The notes under the pieces were generated by a model. It saw nothing but the letters and a program-made list of their open reading frames with translations. It was not told where the DNA came from and made no database searches. The translations under genes were made by a program, and so were the position numbers. Of a stretch of 64,000 bases of DNA, positions 1 through 8,743 are shown in pieces; the stretch's first letter is position 1; the number at the start of each line of letters is the position of its first letter. The stretch spans positions 2,247,501 through 2,311,500 of the forward strand of contig NZ_CP109017.1 of assembly GCF_036226765.1 (NCBI RefSeq), read 5' to 3'. Source of the stretch: Streptomyces sp. NBC_00670. GTDB taxonomy: Bacteria > Actinomycetota > Actinomycetes > Streptomycetales > Streptomycetaceae.

Positions 1-1
1 G

Positions 2-280
2 GATGCCGCGGCAGCCAATGAATTGAAGCGGTACTCGGAACATGTCAGCGGTAATATTCTGGCCGGCCCGCACATCATTCCGGGACTGGCGCTCCGCGGC
101 GTGCTGGAGATCTCCCGCATTGAACGCCACGGCGGGAACGAGGCCCTGGTGAGGAGACTGAAGAACATGTCGGGCGACGAGTTGACCGACGTCCTGCTCA
201 AGGACTTCGTACGCCCACAGGCGATGATGCCGTGGTCCGTGGCAATCACGAGGGGCGACGTGCAGTACCCGACACATTGA
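2..280 (+). CDS. Hypothetical protein, 5' end outside window
   Basis: The reading frame is open to the left edge (it begins ...DAAANELKRYSEHV) and stops at 278-280, so only the C-terminal 92 residues are visible. No family is recognised. It reads as a soluble mixed alpha/beta C-terminus with no membrane segment. It is less GC-rich than most of the window and sits just before a toxin locus, so it may belong to another toxin or immunity gene, but that is a guess. A TTG at 23 is an internal codon rather than a convincing start, since the frame continues upstream without a stop. Confidence 0.5.
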   Translation, partial: DAAAANELKRYSEHVSGNILAGPHIIPGLALRGVLEISRIERHGGNEALVRRLKNMSGDELTDVLLKDFVRPQAMMPWSVAITRGDVQYPTH

Positions 281-625
281 CGAAGAGCCGCCAACACGGC
301 GCGGCAGTCGCTGACAGTCACCAGGCGCGACGTCATGCGTGTTGAGATTCGGCGACGACCCCGACCCGTTCTCCACGGTGGCTTCACGGCCACCGCCAGG
401 TGCACGGCCGTAAGGCAGTCCGTGCTCGGGCCACCCTCACCACTACCTGGCGTCGGCCACCCCCGCCGGCACCTACCGCACCACGTGCCGCGGATTGATT
501 GGCGCGAATTGCGTTGCTATTGCAACGAGTCGGCTGGTAGAGATGAAGATCCGTTGTCAGTGGCACGGGGCACGCTGGAGAGCCACTGTGGAAACGTATC
601 GGCACGGTCATGTACGGGGGTCGCT
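281..625. other. Intergenic region with decayed MFS-tail remnant
   Basis: This 345-bp gap has no convincing gene. Its one recognisable content is a fragment at 376-443 related to the 3' end of the MFS gene at 7.3-8.7 kb. The last ~15 bases before the DUF6507 start hold a G-rich ribosome site at about 616-620. An AT-richer patch around 496-540 may carry the promoter of the toxin locus, but no clear -35/-10 pair could be assigned. Confidence 0.5.
376..443 (-). pseudogene. Remnant of an MFS transporter 3' end
   Basis: Bases 376-427 match bases 7389-7440 at about 44 of 52 positions in the same orientation, and similarity continues to about 443 with one gap. Read on the minus strand, the remnant encodes CLTAVHLAVAVKP, against CLTAALLAVAVRP in the C-terminus of the MFS protein. 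Nothing upstream of 376 resembles the sequence beside the intact copy. It is best explained as a leftover of a duplicated or displaced MFS tail; see the finding on flanking copies. Confidence 0.55.
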
Positions 626-1024
626 GTGACGGGCTGGGACATCACACCCAGCGGGGTGCAGTCCATTCTGTCGTTGGTGGGTCTCGCCGCCGACGACCTG
701 AGCAAGGACATCAAGGGCTACGGCGAGAGCGTGGAGGACGCCGCCATGTTCGCGGGCACGATCAGCGGTCCGTACTGCGGCGCCGCGCCCGCCGGGCCGG
801 TCGGAGCGGCGGTGGCGAACTTCGTCTCGGACACGCAGGGACGGATCAGGTTCATGGCGGCCCGCACCAAGAAGACGATGGACGGCACGGTGGAGGCCAC
901 CACCGCGTACCTCGAGGGCGATCTGGCCATGGCGGCCGACGCCCAGCGGGAGGCGGCCAAGGCACCCACGCCCGAGGAACTCCAGGCCGTGGGGCAGCGG
1001 GCGGGCGACAGGGGCGGGGAGTAG
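626..1024 (+). CDS. DUF6507 family protein (WXG100-like partner)
   Basis: A 132-residue, mostly helical protein beginning VTGWDITPSGVQ, the usual opening of the actinobacterial DUF6507 family. These small proteins sit in front of large secreted toxins in Streptomyces. By analogy with ESX/WXG100 proteins they are probably secretion partners, but this is inferred from context. The start is GTG 626, preceded by a GGGGG ribosome site with five bases of spacing; longer in-frame extensions read through non-conserved sequence. A Gly/Ala-rich stretch near residues 45-65 is a possible hinge. The toxin gene begins five bases after the stop, so the two are probably co-transcribed. Confidence 0.75.
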   Translation: MTGWDITPSGVQSILSLVGLAADDLSKDIKGYGESVEDAAMFAGTISGPYCGAAPAGPVGAAVANFVSDTQGRIRFMAARTKKTMDGTVEATTAYLEGDLAMAADAQREAAKAPTPEELQAVGQRAGDRGGE

Positions 1025-1029
1025 CCGGC

Positions 1030-3267
1030 GTGATCGAGCCCGGGGGAATACCGCAGTACACCGGCGACTTCGCCGAGCTGTCCAAGGCCGCGTCGGACCT
1101 GCGTACGCACGCGACCGGCATCCGCAACGGCGGCCAGGACGTCCACGCCCGCTTCCAGGCCACCGCCGCCTACTACAAGGCTCCGGAAGCCGAGCAACTC
1201 TTCTCCTCCACCCGGCCGGTGATGGACACGGCCGACGAGTTCGCGGCGGACATCGAGTCGCTCGCCGCCGCGCTGGACACGTTCGTGACGGAGGCCAAGC
1301 CGCACGCCGACCGGCTGGGACAACTCAAGTCGGACGCCATCGACTTCGTCGACAGTGTCGACGGCGACGACGACTGGACCGAGGACCAGGACAAGGTCGA
1401 CAGGAACCAGGCGCTGCTGGACGGGGTGTCGGCGGCGGTGGTGGCGTTCCAGGAGGCCGAACGCAACGCGGCCAACACGATCGGCGCGATCAGCCCGGCC
1501 GTGTGCCGGCCCCTGTGGGTCCCGGACGACGGCAGCCACGGTCTCGGCATGTACGGCGTGGACGCCGAGGCGCTACAGGACGTGGAGGACCTGCCCTGGG
1601 GCAGCCCCGAGGACCGCACCTACGAGCGGTGGAGCCTGGGCTGGTGGGGCCATGGAACCAAGAGCTGGGTGTGGGACGGCATCGTCAAGGACAGCGTCTG
1701 GGGCGGCATCGACGGCCTCGGGACGCTCATCGGATACCACGGAGCCGAGGCACGTACCCAGGCGTGGGACGGCCTGCGGCGCACGCTCGTCGGAGCCTAC
1801 GCGTACGGCATGGACTGGGCCGGCCAGGACGAGCACGTCTCCGACTGGCAGCACGAGAGCGAGGCGTACGCCAAGGAGTTCGGCAAGCAGTTCATCGCCT
1901 ACGACACCTGGGAGGAGGACCCGGCCCGCGCCCACGCGGTGGTCTTCTTCAACCTCATCACGCTGGGGGCCGGGCCGGCCGCCGGTGTCGCGCGGTTCGG
2001 CAAGGGAGGTTCGCTGGCCAGGGCGGCCGGCACCATGGCGAAGATCGGGGACGCGCTGGACCCGATCTCCGGCAGCCTGAAGGCGGTGAAGGCGGTCTCG
2101 GCTCTCCCCCGGGTCTCGGACACCCTGGCCAACGTCAGCGCACATCTGCACCTGCCGAAGACCCGGTTCCCCGACGGCGCGCTCGACCTCAGCGACCGCT
2201 ACCGGATCGACAAGGACGGCAACCTCATCGCCCTCGACCCCGACGGCACCCCGAACACGAACCCGGTCCGGCACGAGCCGGGGGCGGCGGAGCGGGTGGG
2301 CGGAGGCGTGCCGGGGGACCGCGAAGCGGTGGGCGTGGGAGGGCGTGCGGGTGAGGCAACCGCGCAGGTGGGTGGACACCTCCCTACGCATGGTGAGCAC
2401 GGCGGCGCGGGAGCGGGAGGCAATACGGCCGATCCCCCGCACGGTGGGCATGGCGATGCGGACCACGGCGGCTCGCACGACCGCCCGCACGACGGAGCGT
2501 CGGGAGGTACGGAGGCGGAGCACAGTTTCGGCGGCTCTGGAGACGAACCGGGCGTGCAAAGCCCCGCGGGTCCTGAAACGTCCTCGCCCGGCAGCGCAGG
2601 GCATCCTCTGGCTCGCGGCGGTGAGGAGGAAGCGGCGATCCGCGCCGCGGTCAAGGAAATTCCGGGCCGGCAGCGGCCCAAGCCCGACGTCCTGGAGAGG
2701 GTGCTGAACCGTCTTGCTTCAGAACCGGACGGGAAACGAATCGCTGACATCATCACTTCCGGACACTTCAACCAGAGCGACGAGTACGGCCAGGTGGTTT
2801 CAGCCATGGGGGCGAAGAAGGAACACATGTTCCAACCCGCAGCCGACCAGTTGATCTTTGCGGACGAATTGGTGAGAAGTGGAGTACCCGCCCACACCAT
2901 TGACTTCGAGCAGAAATACCCGGTCGGCGCCGACATGGACATCCGCGTCAAGGATGAGTCCGGCGAAGTGTACGCATACCAAATGAAGCACTTGAACAAT
3001 CCCCAGAACGCCGTCAGCGAAATCACCCGCGGCAAGTACCTTCTCCAGCTGGCCAGCTCCGAAGCGGACCATACCGTGATGCTCGTGGACGGCGCTCGTG
3101 GAACTGTCGCGGATTGGATGTCGAACGGTTCTTACGATGAGCTCATGGCCATCAATTCCGGCGCTCGAGGAAGAAAAGGGATGGGCATCACGTTCGTCGT
3201 ACGTCTTGAGGACGGAAACCTCGTCATCCCGCCGGGCAGCAAGACAGACCCCAAGGACATGCTGTGA
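1030..3267 (+). CDS. Polymorphic toxin with C-terminal PD-(D/E)XK-like nuclease domain
   Basis: A 745-residue modular protein. Residues 1-150 are helical and resemble the WXG/LXG-type N-terminal region of type VII-linked toxins. Residues 160-300 are rich in Trp and Gly, followed by a hydrophobic stretch at about 300-322. Residues 412-532 are a Gly/His/Pro/Glu-rich low-complexity linker. The C-terminal domain (about 533-745) contains VGADMDIRV and then AYQMKHL, giving Asp635/Asp637 and Gln651-x-Lys653, the spacing expected of a PD-(D/E)XK nuclease core. GC content falls over the last ~600 bases, as expected for a swapped toxin module. GTG 1030 is chosen because a GGGGAG site lies eight bases upstream. 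The next gene overlaps the stop by four bases and is the immunity candidate. Nuclease activity is inferred from the motif only. Confidence 0.7.
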   Translation: MIEPGGIPQYTGDFAELSKAASDLRTHATGIRNGGQDVHARFQATAAYYKAPEAEQLFSSTRPVMDTADEFAADIESLAAALDTFVTEAKPHADRLGQLKSDAIDFVDSVDGDDDWTEDQDKVDRNQALLDGVSAAVVAFQEAERNAANTIGAISPAVCRPLWVPDDGSHGLGMYGVDAEALQDVEDLPWGSPEDRTYERWSLGWWGHGTKSWVWDGIVKDSVWGGIDGLGTLIGYHGAEARTQAWDGLRRTLVGAYAYGMDWAGQDEHVSDWQHESEAYAKEFGKQFIAYDTWEEDPARAHAVVFFNLITLGAGPAAGVARFGKGGSLARAAGTMAKIGDALDPISGSLKAVKAVSALPRVSDTLANVSAHLHLPKTRFPDGALDLSDRYRIDKDGNLIALDPDGTPNTNPVRHEPGAAERVGGGVPGDREAVGVGGRAGEATAQVGGHLPTHGEHGGAGAGGNTADPPHGGHGDADHGGSHDRPHDGASGGTEAEHSFGGSGDEPGVQSPAGPETSSPGSAGHPLARGGEEEAAIRAAVKEIPGRQRPKPDVLERVLNRLASEPDGKRIADIITSGHFNQSDEYGQVVSAMGAKKEHMFQPAADQLIFADELVRSGVPAHTIDFEQKYPVGADMDIRVKDESGEVYAYQMKHLNNPQNAVSEITRGKYLLQLASSEADHTVMLVDGARGTVADWMSNGSYDELMAINSGARGRKGMGITFVVRLEDGNLVIPPGSKTDPKDML

Positions 3268-4280
3268 TCACCTCCACCCCTGTCGGCGACTGGACATGGG
3301 AAATCCCGGCGGAAGACGCCGGCATCCGGCCCGCTGCTGCCGCCCGGACGGCAGTCGCGGTCTGGAACGAGTTGACGGAACGGCGACTGGCCGCGCCCGG
3401 GAGCAGGGCAGGCCTTCTGGTGCGGGCCGGGAGCAAACTACGCGACGTTCTCCTGGAAAGGCACGGGTTGCGGCTGACGACAGATCCGCTGGCCCCTGGA
3501 TCCGCCTTCGCGCAGGCGGCGGCCCAGGCCGATGAACTCGACGGGGACTTCGTTCTCACCATCCGGATCGACTGCCCGGGTTGGTGGTTCGAGCCGGGAT
3601 CCGAGTACCGAGCGGAGAAGCTGTTCAGCATCCACCTGGAGGTCTGGGACGGTCGGCTGCTCGTCGTGACGCTGGAGACCTATTCCGACGCCTGGCTGAC
3701 CATGGACACGCGCGACCGGGAGCAGCCCGAGGTGTACGCGGCGAATGCGCCCCGCCTCGCCGCCGCGCTGGAGGGCATCTCGGCGTTGCTGGGCAGCCCG
3801 CCGACACCCGGCGACGAGAACCGTCACGCCGCTCCGAGCCCGACCGGATTCGAAGATCCACGCAGCGAGGGCCCGGCGTACGTCGACTCCTGGGGAACCT
3901 TCGAAGGGCTGGACCGGGCAAGCCGCCTCACTTCCCTGGTTCCCCGCTCCGACGACGAGTACGAATGGACCACGGAGCATCCGGTGCGGTATTTCACCGT
4001 TCAGCGGGAGGGGAGAACGCTCGGCTTCGTCTGGGCATCCGTCGGTGACGCCGCCGCCGGTTACGCGCCCCGGACGGCAGCCGGTGACGAGGCGTTCGAC
4101 GCGGGCGCGCATTGGCTGCTGCGGCTTCGCGAGGCTCACCGTCAAGGACTGCCCCCTCTGGCGGCACTCGACTGGCTGACCCGAAATTCGCCGCAGCCGG
4201 AGGCCGGTCATCTCCTTGAGGACTCGGCCCGGGAGATCGCGTCACTGGACGCCCTGGAAGAACTGTCGGGGAAATGCTGA
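3264..4280 (+). CDS. Putative immunity protein for the preceding toxin
   Basis: A 338-residue cytosolic protein with no signal or membrane segment. The start GTG 3264 overlaps the toxin stop (GTGA) and has an AAGGA site six bases upstream, so translation is coupled. It looks bipartite: residues 1-180 contain a Trp-rich segment (CPGWWFEPGSEYRAEKLF), and after a Pro-rich joint near 185-200 a second half carries VRYFTVQREGRTLGFVWAS and GYAPRTAAGDEAFDAG. The second half resembles a common uncharacterised Streptomyces family. It belongs to no immunity family I can name. The role is inferred only from the strict coupling to the toxin gene. Confidence 0.55.
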   Translation: MITSTPVGDWTWEIPAEDAGIRPAAAARTAVAVWNELTERRLAAPGSRAGLLVRAGSKLRDVLLERHGLRLTTDPLAPGSAFAQAAAQADELDGDFVLTIRIDCPGWWFEPGSEYRAEKLFSIHLEVWDGRLLVVTLETYSDAWLTMDTRDREQPEVYAANAPRLAAALEGISALLGSPPTPGDENRHAAPSPTGFEDPRSEGPAYVDSWGTFEGLDRASRLTSLVPRSDDEYEWTTEHPVRYFTVQREGRTLGFVWASVGDAAAGYAPRTAAGDEAFDAGAHWLLRLREAHRQGLPPLAALDWLTRNSPQPEAGHLLEDSAREIASLDALEELSGKC

Positions 4281-4338
4281 GGCGGCAGACCCTTCTTCTC
4301 GTGGCCGCTGAAAGTACGTGGCAGTCGAAGGGCCGCAG

Positions 4339-5790
4339 ATGACCCAGGACGTCATCGCCCTCACCCCCCAGATGCCGGACGCCAAGGCGCTGCTGGCCGC
4401 CCTGCATGCCGGCGGGCCCGACCTGCGGGTCAATCGCGCGGCAGGCGGGGCCGTCGCACAGCTCTGTGCCGACGACGGGCAACTGCTGGTGTCCGTCGAG
4501 GCTCCGCGCTACCTCCAGGTGCCGGGAGAGACTGCGCGGCTGCTGGGTGCCGGTCTTCCCGTCCGGGAGCCCGTCTGGTGGACGGAAGTGCGGGCGTCCT
4601 CCGGTGTCGAGGCCGCCCGGCGGCTGGCCGGTTCCGTCGCGGGCCGGCTCGCCGTCCTGCTCGGCGGCACCACCTGGCCACGGGAGGCCGGTCACACCGA
4701 CGTCGTCGCCGTGCCCCGCGGACAGGGTGACACGGCGGGCGCCCCCGGCCGCCTCGGCGTGCTCGCCGATCTCGACGCGTCCACGGACACGGCCCTCGTC
4801 GCCCTCCACGACCGCCCGGTCCTGGCCGTCACCACCTGGCTGACGGAGGCGATCCGCGCCGCGGGCAGGAGCGGACGGGAGCTGTGCCTCGTCACGTCCC
4901 GGAACACACGCCTGACCCTGCCCGCCCGCACGCTGCTGGAGCGCGGCCCCGCCCGCTGGGTCGTACTGGACCCCGAGCACGGCTACTACGACGGTCTCTC
5001 CGGAGCCGTACTCCACTGGCACGAAGGGCGGTTAGCTCCCGCCGCCCCCGCCGCAGACGACCGCCCACGCATCGCCGAGGCCTTCCGCCCCTCGGCCGGG
5101 CCGAGCGGCGAACGACAGTTGTTGCTCTCCCTGCGCACCGTGCACCCGGCCCGCGAACACCTCGTCCTCGGCGGTGCGTTGGAGGAGACCTGGCAGCTCC
5201 TCACCGGCGCGCCGCCGGCCGGCTGGGCCACCGCCGAGCCCGTCAACGCCCCCTGGTCACCACGGCAACTCACCGATCTGGCACGCACCCGCGCCCGCCG
5301 GTCCCAGCCGACCTGGTCGGTCGTCGTCGGCACCCCCGACCGCCCGGCGATCGCCACGCTCCACATCGCTCACACCCGCGCGGGCGTCGAGGAACACATC
5401 ACCCTCGCCCTCGGCCACACCGCCGACGAGGACCCGCCCCTCGACCGGCTGCCCGAACTGGCCGAGGCCCTGGCGACGCACCACAACCTCGCCACGATGA
5501 TCACCGAACTCCGGCCGGCCCGCGCCGACCTGACCACCCCGGCCCACTACGAACCACCCTCGATCCCCGTCTCCCTCACCCTCGGCCCGGACGCGACGGC
5601 CGACCTCGGCCTCGGGCACGCCCACAAAGCCTCGCCCGACACCACCCCCGCCCACCTCGGCCCGACCACCCGCCCCGCCCTGCACTACACCCTCGGCGAC
5701 GGCACCGATCCCACCGCCTGGCAGCGCCTCAGACGGATCGACCAGCACTTCGAGAGCCGCGACGGCGTCAGCGCCCCTGCCTCGCCGTAG
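4339..5790 (+). CDS. DUF6177 family protein
   Basis: A 483-residue protein opening MTQDVIALTPQMPDAKALLA and containing VWWTEVRASS and LAVLLGGTTWP, blocks characteristic of DUF6177. This family is found in Streptomyces toxin and type VII-associated loci; its biochemical role is unknown. ATG 4339 is preferred over GTG 4318 because GAAGGG lies seven bases before it. A rare TTA leucine codon is present at 5032-5034 (residue 232), so full expression may depend on the bldA tRNA. The 3' end overlaps the convergent ATPase gene by 23 bases. A 58-base gap separates it from the immunity candidate. Confidence 0.7.
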   Translation: MTQDVIALTPQMPDAKALLAALHAGGPDLRVNRAAGGAVAQLCADDGQLLVSVEAPRYLQVPGETARLLGAGLPVREPVWWTEVRASSGVEAARRLAGSVAGRLAVLLGGTTWPREAGHTDVVAVPRGQGDTAGAPGRLGVLADLDASTDTALVALHDRPVLAVTTWLTEAIRAAGRSGRELCLVTSRNTRLTLPARTLLERGPARWVVLDPEHGYYDGLSGAVLHWHEGRLAPAAPAADDRPRIAEAFRPSAGPSGERQLLLSLRTVHPAREHLVLGGALEETWQLLTGAPPAGWATAEPVNAPWSPRQLTDLARTRARRSQPTWSVVVGTPDRPAIATLHIAHTRAGVEEHITLALGHTADEDPPLDRLPELAEALATHHNLATMITELRPARADLTTPAHYEPPSIPVSLTLGPDATADLGLGHAHKASPDTTPAHLGPTTRPALHYTLGDGTDPTAWQRLRRIDQHFESRDGVSAPASP

Positions 5791-6205
5791 TTGCGTCGTC
5801 CGGCTTGTCGAGCAGGCACTCGAACCACACCGTCTTGCCGCGTCCGTCGGGGCGCGGCGCGACGCCCCACCGGTCGGTGACGGCCGCCACCAGCAGCAGC
5901 CCGCGGCCGCCCTCGGCCAGCACGTCCGGCGCCGCCGGGACGACGGGCAGCGGCGGGTACGGATCGGCGACCTCCACCCGTACCCCGCCGGGCAGCAGCA
6001 GAAAGCACATCCGGCAGCGGCGCCCCGGCACGTGCCGTACGACGTTGGCGACCAGCTCGGTGAGAGCCAGTTCGGCGGCGTCGGCCACGTCGGACAGGCC
6101 CGCGCCGGTGAGGTAGAGACGCAGGATGCGCCGCAGATGCCGCGCGGAGTGCTCGCCCACGGCGAACTCGGCGCGGTAGTCGCTGTCAGGAGTTACGTGA
6201 TTCAC
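5768..6205 (-). CDS. Anti-sigma-factor-like ATP-binding protein (HATPase_c_2)
   Basis: A 145-residue single-domain GHKL ATPase of the RsbW/SpoIIAB type. The N-box region reads ELALTELVANVVRHV (Glu and Asn for Mg-ATP), followed by a DPYPPLP segment and a Gly-rich GGRGLLLVAAVTDRWGV lid. Streptomyces encode dozens of such proteins. When placed beside an XRE/DUF5753 regulator and a DUF397 protein, as here, they form the WhiJ-type regulatory set involved in timing of development or antibiotic production. It is transcribed divergently from the XRE gene, with about 95 bases between the starts. The partner sigma factor or target is unknown. Confidence 0.8.
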   Translation of the reverse strand: MNHVTPDSDYRAEFAVGEHSARHLRRILRLYLTGAGLSDVADAAELALTELVANVVRHVPGRRCRMCFLLLPGGVRVEVADPYPPLPVVPAAPDVLAEGGRGLLLVAAVTDRWGVAPRPDGRGKTVWFECLLDKPDDATTARQGR

Positions 6206-6300
6206 ACCACAAGGGTGCGACGTTCCGCATACGCTCGACTACGCAACGAAACGAACCCTGCGGGGCGTTGCGCCCCGCCGCTCCCGCGCGAGGTGCCTCC

Positions 6301-7149
6301 GTGGCCAACATCCAGACCCTGGACCCCACCGCCTCCCCGCTCGACTACTACGGCTGGGAACTGCGCCGCCAGCGCGAGGCGCACGGCCTCAAGCAGGGCC
6401 AGCTCGGCGAGATCATCTTCTGCACGGGCTCGTTGATCGGCCAGATCGAGACGACGAAGAAGGTCCCCACGCGCGACTTCTCCGAACGCGTCGACGCCGC
6501 CCTCGGCACGGACGGCCTGTTCTCACGCCTCATCGGTCTGGTCCTACGGAGCCAACTCCCCACGTGGTTCCAGCCGTACGCGGAGATGGAGGCGAGGGCT
6601 ACATATATCTCCACGTATCAGGCCCAGTTGGTGTACGGGCTCCTGCAGACGGAGGAGTACGCGCGGGCGGTTCTCGGTGTGGAGAACCACAAGCAGGTGG
6701 ACGAGATGGTGGCGGCTCGGATGGAACGCCAGCGCGTGCTCGAACGCGATCAGCCGCCCGCGCTCTGGGTCGTCCTGAGCGAGGCCGCCCTGCTGCTGGA
6801 AATCGGCGGGCGTGACGTCATGCGTCGGCAACTCGCGCACCTGTTGCGCTTCCAGGACGACCCCTGGGTGGACATCCAGGTCCTCCCGTTCGCAACAGGC
6901 CAACACACGGGCATGATGGGTACGTTCAACCTGTTGAGGTTCGACGACAATCCCGACCTGTTCTACATGGACGGCTACGACCAGGGTCACATGACCGCCG
7001 ATCCGGGCGTGATCAAGGAGCGCTCGGTCGGTTACGCTCGGCTGCAAGCCTCAGCCCTCTCCCCCGAGGACTCGGCGAGACTGATCACCCGCGTGATGGA
7101 GGAACGCTATGCAGCTCCGGACAGCACCGAGCAAGATCGAATGGCGTAA
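6301..7149 (+). CDS. XRE-family regulator with DUF5753 (WhiJ-type)
   Basis: A 282-residue regulator. Residues 17-71 form the helix-turn-helix (LRRQREAHGLKQGQLGEIIF then GSLIGQIET), followed by a DUF5753 ligand/partner domain at about 80-265 (ARATYISTYQAQLVYGLLQT; IQVLPFATGQHTGMMGTF). This architecture is that of S. coelicolor WhiJ and its many paralogues. GTG 6301 gives the standard N-terminus and has a GAGG site upstream; an in-frame ATG at 6268 would add a non-conserved extension. The downstream DUF397 gene starts 41 bases before this stop in another frame, so the pair is translationally coupled. It is expected to repress until relieved by the small partner, but target genes cannot be read from the sequence. 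Confidence 0.85.
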   Translation: MANIQTLDPTASPLDYYGWELRRQREAHGLKQGQLGEIIFCTGSLIGQIETTKKVPTRDFSERVDAALGTDGLFSRLIGLVLRSQLPTWFQPYAEMEARATYISTYQAQLVYGLLQTEEYARAVLGVENHKQVDEMVAARMERQRVLERDQPPALWVVLSEAALLLEIGGRDVMRRQLAHLLRFQDDPWVDIQVLPFATGQHTGMMGTFNLLRFDDNPDLFYMDGYDQGHMTADPGVIKERSVGYARLQASALSPEDSARLITRVMEERYAAPDSTEQDRMA

Positions 7150-7378
7150 GTCCAGCTACAGCGGAAGCAACGGCGGCGACTGCGTCGAGTGCACCGTCAC
7201 CGGCGGCGCCGCCTGGCGCACGTCCTCGTACAGCGGGAGCAACGGCGGCGAATGCGTCGAGGTCGCCGACGGTTGCCCCACCGGCGCCGTGCCCGTGCGG
7301 GACAGTAAGAACCCCGCCGGCCCCGTCGTCACCGTCGGCGCCGGCGCCTGGCGGGCGTTCGTGGATGGGCTGCGGTAG
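7109..7378 (+). CDS. DUF397 protein with duplicated core motif
   Basis: An 89-residue small acidic protein of the DUF397 family, the usual partner of XRE/DUF5753 regulators. The diagnostic core W-(R)-x-SSYS-G-x-GG-x-CVE occurs twice, at residues 12-28 and 36-52, exactly 24 residues (72 bp) apart and still alike at DNA level. This is a recent internal tandem duplication. The rest of the domain (VRDSKNP, then WRAFVDGLR) occurs once. ATG 7109 is preceded by GGAGGA at five bases. The gene overlaps the XRE gene by 41 bases, and its 3' end overlaps the true end of the convergent MFS gene by 50 bases. Confidence 0.85.
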   Translation: MQLRTAPSKIEWRKSSYSGSNGGDCVECTVTGGAAWRTSSYSGSNGGECVEVADGCPTGAVPVRDSKNPAGPVVTVGAGAWRAFVDGLR

Positions 7379-8673
7379 CCGGGGCGAGCGATGGCCTCAC
7401 GGCCACCGCCAGGAGCGCGGCCGTGAGGCAACCCGCGCTCAGAGCCGCCCACACCACGTCGTACGCGCCGAAACACGTCGCGGGCGGCAGCCCCGAGGTA
7501 CGCCGAGGCGCCGGCTCCCAGCTGGTGGGCGCAGTTGGTCCAGCCGAAGACGAGAGGGCCGTCGTCGCCGTAGGCGCGCCGGCAGAGGGCGATGACCGGA
7601 GGCACGGTCGCCACGTCGACGAGGCCATAGAGGACCGCGAAGGCGATCAGGGAAGGCCGCACGGACGCCGGGAGGACGAGGGGAAGCGCGAGCAGCGTGA
7701 GCGCCCGAATGGTGAAGTAGACGGTCAGCAGACGGCGCGGGTCGAAGCGGTCGGTGAGCCAGCCGGAGACGGCGGCACCCAGGGACGAGAAGACGCCGAT
7801 CAGTGACAGCACGGACGCGGCGGTGGTCGCGTGCATGCCGTGGTCGTGGGCGGCGGGCACCCAGTTGCTCCACATGATGCCGTTGGTGGAGGCGCCGCAG
7901 AGCACGAAGATGCCTGCCAGCAGCCAGAAGGTGCCGGTGCGGCAGGCGTCGAGGAGGACGGTGACCGTGCGGCGCACGGCTCCCCGGGCGGGGACCGGCT
8001 TCGCGATGAACTCCCGTCCCCCGTGCGGCAGTACGCCGGCGTCCGCCGGATGGTCGCGCAGGCACAGGGCGACCAGTACAGACACGGTCAGGGCGGCGAG
8101 CGCCATCGTCACCACCGGCGGACGCCAGTCGTAGCGGTCGACCGCCGAGGCGAGCAGTGGCAGGAAGAGCAGTTGGCCGAGGTGGCTGGAGGCGCTGAGC
8201 ACGCCGGTGACCAGGCCGCGCCGCCGCTCGAACCAGCGGGCGGTGACGAGCGCGGCGAAGGTCATCGTCAGACAGCCGCTGCCGAGGCCGATCAGGACGC
8301 CCCAGTACAGGACGAGTTGCCAGGGCGAGGTCATCGCGCGGGTGAGCAGGGCGCCGCCGGCGATGAGCAGCAGGGCACCCGCCGCCACGCGACGGATTCC
8401 CGCGCGCTCCATCAGGGCGGTGGCGAAGGGCGCGGTGAGGCCGAAGAGGACCATGTTGACGGAGGCGGCCAGGGCGATGCGGCCGCGGTCCCAGCCGTAC
8501 TCCTGGTGCAACGGGGTGATCAGCAGTCCGGGGACGGTGGTGAAGGCTCCGGCGGTGACGATGGCCGCCCCGGCGACGACGGCGACGGTCACCGCCCGGC
8601 GTGTTCCGGGCCGTGGGCGGGGCGGGACGGCGGTGCCGGGCGGAGGGGAAGTGGTCCGGGTGCGCTGAGCCAT
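7329..8673 (-). CDS. MFS transporter, frameshifted near the 3' end
   Basis: A 12-helix major facilitator of the monocarboxylate/oxalate-formate type, starting MAQRTRTTSPPPG at ATG 8671-8673, with hydrophobic segments from residue 30 onward and a central loop near 215-235. At codon 401 (plus-strand AAA at 7471-7473) the reading frame shifts. The existing frame degenerates into Arg-rich sequence, while the frame one base away continues a proper last helix (FGAYDVVWAALSAGCLTAAL) and stops at 7329-7331. Removing one A restores a ~448-residue protein. This is a real frameshift or a base-calling error. The gene is divergent from a GlxA-type regulator 70 bp away, which may control it. The substrate is unknown. 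Confidence 0.75.
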
Positions 8674-8743
8674 GGTTCCACCGTGGTGCCGCGGCGGATG
8701 CCCGACGAGTGGCCACATGGACGGCATGCGCAAGGATATGGCC

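Noticed and set aside
335..625. Longer start for the DUF6507 protein
   Set aside because: The extra ~97 codons are composition-poor, cover the MFS remnant, and lack a ribosome site; family members begin at the WD-containing segment.
376..7440. Related 52-bp sequences as attL/attR of an integrated element
   Set aside because: Identity is only about 85 percent, the sequences encode an MFS C-terminus, and there is no integrase, excisionase or tRNA gene between or beside them.
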